64,000 nt of DNA, from contig JAZQUY010000013.1 of NCBI GenBank assembly GCA_045631525.1, positions 1 through 64,000 on the forward strand. The letters run 5' to 3'. The notes beneath the pieces were generated by a model. It had not been told where the DNA came from. It made no database searches and was given only the letters and a program-made list of their open reading frames with translations. Source of the DNA: SIG440 sp045631525. GTDB taxonomy: Bacteria > Bacillota > Clostridia > Monoglobales > Monoglobaceae. This document shows, piece by piece, positions 60,189 through 64,000 of the stretch (within the stretch, counting starts at the first letter, position 1; each line of letters begins with the position of its first letter). The translations under genes and the position numbers were made by a program.

Positions 60189-60940
60189 CGGGCACCATTT
60201 TTGACATAAAAGAAATGGCGGTTCATGACGGGCCCGGCATACGCACCACTGTTTTTCTTAAGGGCTGCCCCCTCCGATGCATATGGTGTCACAACCCTGA
60301 AGGCCTTATTTCAAAGCCTCAGCTTATGTTTAAAGAGGTGAGCTGCATAGGTTGTAATAGTTGCAAAGTTTCGTGTTCACATCCGAAATGTCAGCCATTT
60401 GATAGATGTATACACAGGTGTCCCAACAACTGTCTTGAAATCTCAGGGAAAATTGTTTCCGCAGATATTCTTGCGAAAGAGCTTATACAGTCAGCAGAAG
60501 TCCTTGCAGACTCTTTTGGCGGATTCACTTTTTCCGGTGGTGAACCACTTGCACAACCTGAATTTTTGTTTGAGCTTATGGAGAACTTAAAAGGCTTCCA
60601 CCTTTGCATTGAAACTTCCGGTTTCTGTAATAGCGATATTTTTGAGAAAGCTTTATCATATCTTGATTTCGTAATTATGGACATAAAGCTTGCGGATAGC
60701 AATCTCCACAAAAAATATACCGGCGTTTCAAATGAGTTGATACTTGAGAATTTCAAAACTCTGAAAGCAAGCAAAAAAAACCATCTTATACGTACACCAA
60801 TGATTCCCGGAATAACCGATAACGATGAAAACATCTCAAAAATAAAAGAAATAATTGGAGAAAGCGACTGGGAACGTCTCCCATACAACGCCCTGGCAGG
60901 CGCGAAATACAAAATGCTCGGTATGGAATTTAAACTTTAA
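60185..60940 (+). CDS. Glycyl radical enzyme activase (radical SAM)
   Basis: This 251-residue enzyme uses S-adenosylmethionine to put the radical on the preceding enzyme. The SAM cluster motif is KGCPLRCIWCHNPEG (Cys-x3-Cys-x2-Cys, near residue 28). An insert with two further Cys groups (CIGCNSCKVSC, CIHRCP) likely binds an extra iron-sulfur cluster, as in the eliminase-type activases. FSGGEPLAQPEFL is the SAM-binding Gly motif. It overlaps the preceding stop by 4 bases. Confidence 0.93.
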   Translation: MTGTIFDIKEMAVHDGPGIRTTVFLKGCPLRCIWCHNPEGLISKPQLMFKEVSCIGCNSCKVSCSHPKCQPFDRCIHRCPNNCLEISGKIVSADILAKELIQSAEVLADSFGGFTFSGGEPLAQPEFLFELMENLKGFHLCIETSGFCNSDIFEKALSYLDFVIMDIKLADSNLHKKYTGVSNELILENFKTLKASKKNHLIRTPMIPGITDNDENISKIKEIIGESDWERLPYNALAGAKYKMLGMEFKL

Positions 60941-60953
60941 TACATTTAACGCA

Positions 60954-60979
60954 AAAACCCACACGAAAGTGTGGGTTTT
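60954..60979. terminator. Bidirectional terminator after the activase gene
   Basis: AAAACCCACAC (60954-60964), loop GAAA, GTGTGGGTTTT (60969-60979). Confidence 0.92.
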
Positions 60980-60983
60980 AACT

Positions 60984-61223
60984 TTATAATCCAAGCAACC
61001 ATTCAACAGTAACATTTAATATTTTTGCAATTTCTTTTAATTCATAATCAGCAACAAAGCGCGTTCCAATTTCTATTCGCGAAATGCTGTCACGCTCCAA
61101 GGTTATTCCTGCCACTTGTAACCTCGCAGCCAGCTCAGCTTGTGTCAACCTCAACTTGCAACGGGCCTCATGAATACGTTCTCCGCAAATATTTTTTCTT
61201 CCATTATAATCATAAATTTTCAT
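60984..61223 (-). CDS. XRE family helix-turn-helix regulator
   Basis: This 79-residue protein is almost entirely an XRE-type DNA-binding domain: RLTQAELAARLQVAGITLER, DSISRIEIGTRFV and LKEIAKILNVTVEWLLGL. No extra domain exists. RBS GAGGTG. It lies alone, with terminators or promoters on both sides. Its upstream region carries a 22-base inverted repeat that it may bind. Confidence 0.88.
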   Translation of the reverse strand: MKIYDYNGRKNICGERIHEARCKLRLTQAELAARLQVAGITLERDSISRIEIGTRFVADYELKEIAKILNVTVEWLLGL

Positions 61224-61260
61224 AACAAAACACCTCGCATGTGAAAAATAAGATTTTTTC

Positions 61261-61289
61261 TTGACTTTAACATATTTTTATGTTAAAAT
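61261..61289 (+). promoter_or_regulatory. Promoter-like sequence with operator-like palindrome
   Basis: TTGACT (61261-61266), 17 bases, TAAAAT (61284-61289), rightward. The spacer is nearly filled by TTTAACATA-TTTT-TATGTTAAA (61266-61287). A second inverted repeat, TTAAAGATAA/TTATCTTTAA, follows at about 61295-61326. No rightward gene lies within reach, so this may act on the leftward XRE gene or make a short RNA. Confidence 0.5.
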
Positions 61290-61386
61290 GGTGTTAAAGA
61301 TAAGAATTTGTTTTTTATCTTTAAAGTTGTAATCTTGATTTTTCAAATGTAAAATTTGGATTGGTCGCAATCAGGATTACGCGCAA

Positions 61387-61418
61387 AAGGGATGAACCAC
61401 GTTAGTGATTCATCCCTT
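61387..61418 (-). terminator. Terminator after the 53-residue protein gene
   Basis: AAGGGATGAA (61387-61396) pairs with TTCATCCCTT (61409-61418), with inner CAC/GTG pairing; leftward it is followed by TTTTG. Confidence 0.75.
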
Positions 61419-61435
61419 AATTCAATTTATAAATT

Positions 61436-61596
61436 TTAACAAGTCCAATCGTGAATTGCATCATTCATCCTGTTCATAATTTTACCTGCTCTGTGATAAG
61501 CTCTTCTCATTGAACGCTTATTCATAGGGTGAAGCGTGATCATAACACCTATGCCTACAACCGTTCCCATCATAAGTCCAAGTGAAAAATTAGCCA
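61436..61596 (-). CDS. 53-residue membrane-associated small protein, YtxH-like
   Basis: This small gene was found by eye. AAAGGAG lies 8-9 bases before the ATG. The product starts MANFSLGLMMGTVVGIGVMI, one hydrophobic helix with Gly spacing, followed by a basic tail (NKRSMRRAYHRAGKIM) and ends DAIHDWTC. The layout recalls YtxH-like small membrane proteins. It starts 3 bases after the PRC-barrel gene's end, so they are co-translated. Confidence 0.65.
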
Positions 61597-61599
61597 TTA

Positions 61600-62055
61600 C
61601 TATTTCTCCTTTCCTTCTATATAAATGATATTGTTTTTTATATGCATATCTTTTATTTCTATCTTATTATTTTTCCTAAAAAGTCCATTTTTCAAAGTCA
61701 TCGAGTGTATTTCACCAGTTTTAAAATCAAAGCTCATATCATAAAGCTTTCGTTTTTCCCTATCTCTCTCGTATACACCCAAAACCCTGTCTTCCGAAAC
61801 ATCCTCTTCTCTGCTATTTTTTATACTCTTATCAGAAATTTGCTCTTTGAGAAACAGCCTATCGCCGGATATTTCGCCAAATTCTTCAATAAAAACTTTT
61901 TTGCTTAAGGGAATGAGACTTAGTGTTTCAATACATAGGGCATCAACATTATTTTTCTCTTTGGAAAAACAAATACACTTCACCTTTCCAATAGGCTCGT
62001 TCTTATCTTTTTCATAAACATCAAGTTTTTTTAGTTTTTTGAGGGTTATTTCCAT
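61600..62055 (-). CDS. Double PRC-barrel-like protein
   Basis: This 151-residue protein seems to hold two PRC-barrel-like repeats, with the first starting LKKLKKLDVYEKDKNEPIGK and the second around RVLGVYERDREKRKLYDMSF. Such domains bind RNA-processing or envelope proteins; in spore formers similar proteins are linked to sporulation (YlmC, YrrD). No membrane segment is seen. It pairs with the 53-residue protein gene. Confidence 0.6.
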   Translation of the reverse strand: MEITLKKLKKLDVYEKDKNEPIGKVKCICFSKEKNNVDALCIETLSLIPLSKKVFIEEFGEISGDRLFLKEQISDKSIKNSREEDVSEDRVLGVYERDREKRKLYDMSFDFKTGEIHSMTLKNGLFRKNNKIEIKDMHIKNNIIYIEGKEK

Positions 62056-62076
62056 CCCAATCTCCGTTCATACAAT

Positions 62077-62110
62077 AAAACCCGCAAACCAACCAAAACT
62101 TGATTTGCGG
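62077..62110 (-). terminator. Terminator of the SASP gene
   Basis: CCGCAAA (62082-62088) pairs with TTTGCGG (62104-62110); leftward it ends in TTTTATT. Confidence 0.75.
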
Positions 62111-62140
62111 ATTCTATCATATATCAATATTTTCTATACA

Positions 62141-62353
62141 TTACTGACCGTTAGCCAAGTCCTGTTCATACTTTTTGATCATCTTTTTAACCATCTGACC
62201 ACCGATTGAACCGGCTTCTCTTGATGTGAGGTCACCGTTGTAACCGTTCTTGAGCTGTACACCTACTTCGTTTGCAGCCTCCATTTTGAACTTGTTCATA
62301 GCGGCTTTTGCTTCGGGTACAACAAAATTGTTGCTGCTCTTGTTGTTTGACAT
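62141..62353 (-). CDS. Alpha/beta-type small acid-soluble spore protein
   Basis: This 70-residue SASP coats spore DNA and protects it from UV. The GPR protease cleavage region is FKMEAANEVGV, and the second conserved block is YNGDLTSREAGSIGGQMVKK. ATG 62353 follows GGGAGGTG; GTG 62362 is in frame upstream. Expression is expected in the forespore from sigma-G. Confidence 0.95.
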   Translation of the reverse strand: MSNNKSSNNFVVPEAKAAMNKFKMEAANEVGVQLKNGYNGDLTSREAGSIGGQMVKKMIKKYEQDLANGQ

Positions 62354-62470
62354 AGTTTTCACCTCCCTTTTTTCAGAAAAACAATTTGTTCATCTGTCTT
62401 CGGTAATATTTTAACCTGTTTGACACATATTAAACATTGAAAATTTTTCTAATATTCAAATATATTTGCT

Positions 62471-62521
62471 TGTCGAAATTTATCGACTGCGGTTGACTTT
62501 TTTCGAATAATATTATAAAAT
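62471..62521 (+). promoter_or_regulatory. Promoter and possible Spo0A box before the acyltransferase
   Basis: TTGACT (62493-62498), 17 bases, TAAAAT (62516-62521). A Spo0A-box match TGTCGAA lies at 62471-62477, 15 bases upstream of the -35. Confidence 0.5.
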
Positions 62522-62550
62522 TAAAAAAAGTTTCAAAAAGGAGAAGTGCT

Positions 62551-63567
62551 ATGCGAAGAAAACTTTCGGAAATATCATCTTTTGAAAGCATACTTTGTAT
62601 GTTTGTTGTGATGATACATATTTTGTCCGACAGCATAAACAAATATCCCATGGGCTCAGTTTTGTCGGCTGTATCATTTATTTTTTCGCGCACAATTACC
62701 TTTGCAGTGCCTGCGTTTATCATTTCCTCCGGCATCAAATTTGCCCACGGCTACGCAGATGGTAGCTTCAGATATTTTTCGTTTTTGAAAAGGCGCATCA
62801 CAAAGGTATACCTACCATATCTTCTTATGGCACTTATCTACTACCTTTATTTTGTTTTTCACAGACATTATTTTGATTTTAACTTGGCGGTAATGCTGAG
62901 GCATCTGTCTCTTGGAACAATAGCTGCACCTTTTTACTTTATAATAGTAATTATGCAATTTTACATTCTTGCCCCGCTGACATATCATTTTTGCCGCAAT
63001 ATTTCTCCAATAGTCGGCATACTTATTGCAGCAGCAATAACCATTGGTTCAAAATATTTTTTGTTGGGCTTTAAATATGCTGACAGAGTTTTTCTTGGAT
63101 ATTTTATATACTGGATAATTGGCTGCTATATCGGCATAAACTTTGATATGAACATTGACAAGCTGAAACGTTCAAAATTCGTGTGGGTTATCTGGGGAAT
63201 TCTATTTACTATTATTTATTCCACCATTGCCTATTTTGAATTTTTAGGTTGGTTTGAATGGTTTGGCACAGAAATTATAAAAATTATCTTTGCCTCTTTT
63301 GCATCAATTATGTGGATTCTCATTATGCCGAAATATTCCCATGAGGTTTCGGATATATTATCACCGGCAACTTTTTATATATACCTTATACATTGTCTGG
63401 TGATTTTTGAAACCGAGCGATACCTTGAGATATGGCAAATTTCATCAGTCCCATTACGGTTTCTCATCCTTTGTGGAACTGCATATATAATTTCACTTGC
63501 TGTTTCCATCCTTTATTCACGTATAAAAATGATTTTCAATCGCAACAACGATATTTATGGAATATAA
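62551..63567 (+). CDS. Membrane acyltransferase, acyltransferase 3 family
   Basis: This 338-residue protein of about ten membrane helices belongs to the acyltransferase 3 family, which moves acyl groups onto sugars or peptidoglycan. The start is FESILCMFVVMIHILSDSIN with the conserved His; later IAAPFYFIIVIMQFYILAPL is typical. RBS AAAAAGGAG. No extra SGNH domain is present. A target (wall polymer or spore polysaccharide) is not known. Confidence 0.85.
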   Translation: MRRKLSEISSFESILCMFVVMIHILSDSINKYPMGSVLSAVSFIFSRTITFAVPAFIISSGIKFAHGYADGSFRYFSFLKRRITKVYLPYLLMALIYYLYFVFHRHYFDFNLAVMLRHLSLGTIAAPFYFIIVIMQFYILAPLTYHFCRNISPIVGILIAAAITIGSKYFLLGFKYADRVFLGYFIYWIIGCYIGINFDMNIDKLKRSKFVWVIWGILFTIIYSTIAYFEFLGWFEWFGTEIIKIIFASFASIMWILIMPKYSHEVSDILSPATFYIYLIHCLVIFETERYLEIWQISSVPLRFLILCGTAYIISLAVSILYSRIKMIFNRNNDIYGI

Positions 63568-63599
63568 AAGATTGCAGATAAATTTCTGCAATCTTTTTT
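63567..63599 (+). terminator. Terminator after the acyltransferase gene
   Basis: AAAGATTGCAGA (63567-63578) pairs with TCTGCAATCTTT (63585-63596), followed by TTT. Confidence 0.9.
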
Positions 63600-63643
63600 G
63601 TATATAGGAAAAGCCCCTTTAATATAATTTAATGGGGTGACTT

Positions 63644-64000
63644 ATGTTGAGACAAAAATTTTTTCTCTTTTTATCTTTAATATTGATGATTACAGCAGCT
63701 CCCAAAAATTGCTGTGCTCTTTCTGCCCACAGTGCTGTGCTTATGGATGCAAACAGTGGCAGAGTTCTCTTTTCTCATAATGCTGATAAAAAAATGGGAA
63801 TGGCAAGCACCACGAAAATAATGACAGCAATCACCGCTCTTGAAAACAGTGATATTTCGTCAGTGGCAAAGGTTTCTGGCAACGCATATGGCGTCGAGGG
63901 CTCATCGATGTATCTTGTCCTTGGCGAAGAACTGTCCCTTGAAAATCTTTTGTGGGGACTTATGCTTGTTTCGGGCAACGATGCGGCAACAGCAGTAGCT
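63644..64000 (+). CDS. D-alanyl-D-alanine carboxypeptidase, N-terminal part
   Basis: This enzyme trims the terminal D-Ala of peptidoglycan; in spore formers such DacF-like enzymes also shape the cortex. The gene runs out of the window after 119 codons. A signal peptide (FFLFLSLILMITAAP) is followed by SAVLMDANSGRVLFSHN, the active-site STTK in GMASTTKIMTAITALE, and SGN in LVSGNDAATAVA. RBS GGGGTGA lies 3-9 bases before the ATG. Confidence 0.92.
   Translation, partial: MLRQKFFLFLSLILMITAAPKNCCALSAHSAVLMDANSGRVLFSHNADKKMGMASTTKIMTAITALENSDISSVAKVSGNAYGVEGSSMYLVLGEELSLENLLWGLMLVSGNDAATAVA

Overview
This window is a stretch of an A+T-rich chromosome from an endospore-forming member of the Clostridia, probably an anaerobe. 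The taxon rests on gene content: spo0A, sigK, spoIIM, spoIVB, ytxC and an alpha/beta-type SASP occur together with L-lactate dehydrogenase, a glycyl radical enzyme, an SLH-domain surface protein and the Firmicutes MurT/GatD pair. TTG and GTG starts are common. No rRNA, tRNA, CRISPR array, insertion sequence or prophage was seen.

Layout. 1-8.8 kb: end of a nicotinate phosphoribosyltransferase gene, prs, then a tightly packed housekeeping run (rluB, a BaiN-like flavoprotein, a NUDIX hydrolase, zapA, a U32 peptidase, a NusG-II protein, a Gx transporter, maf). 8.9-14.7 kb: cell-shape operon mreB-mreC-mreD-PBP2, then minD and mgsA. 14.8-18.7 kb: rplS, lepB, rbgA, rnhB, yraN and a membrane dipeptidase. 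18.8-23.2 kb: aminotransferase, proC, spoIIM, xerD and, convergently, an uninterrupted sigK. 23.4-26.5 kb: an accessory-looking segment with a GtrA protein, an orphan DUF4062-type protein, a cupin and decayed AraC and NagB fragments. 26.5-35.2 kb: CPBP protease, a C_GCAxxG_C_C protein, pfkA, a MacAB-type exporter and an SLH protein. 35.3-39.4 kb: two COG0523 GTPases (one with a very His-rich insert, one fused to a YcgQ-like C-terminal module) and an AsnB whose catalytic Cys position is Ser. 39.4-46 kb: HAD phosphatase, RluA-type synthase, HPr, uvrC, a DUF6873-like protein, ytxC and a XerC-like recombinase. 46-53 kb: ldh and ROK glucokinase (divergent), a DUF512 radical SAM protein, yerC, a polar amino-acid ABC transporter whose binding protein is circularly permuted, and spo0A. 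53-57.3 kb: gatD/murT, a coat-like hypothetical, a 37-residue Asn-rich peptide gene and spoIVB. 57.3-60.9 kb: an AraC regulator diverging from an unassigned glycyl radical enzyme and its activase. 61-64 kb: an XRE regulator with an operator-like palindrome, a PRC-barrel protein with a 53-residue partner, a SASP, an acyltransferase and the start of a D-Ala-D-Ala carboxypeptidase.

The genes fall into a few themes: envelope growth (mreBCD, PBP2, minD, murT/gatD, dac), sporulation, and fermentative sugar use (pfkA, ldh, glucokinase, HPr, methylglyoxal synthase). The most promising leads for new biology are the AraC/glycyl-radical cluster, the permuted binding protein, the metal GTPase pair beside the Cys-less AsnB, and the DUF4062 segment with gene remnants. 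Family assignments come from motif recognition by eye. No database search was run.
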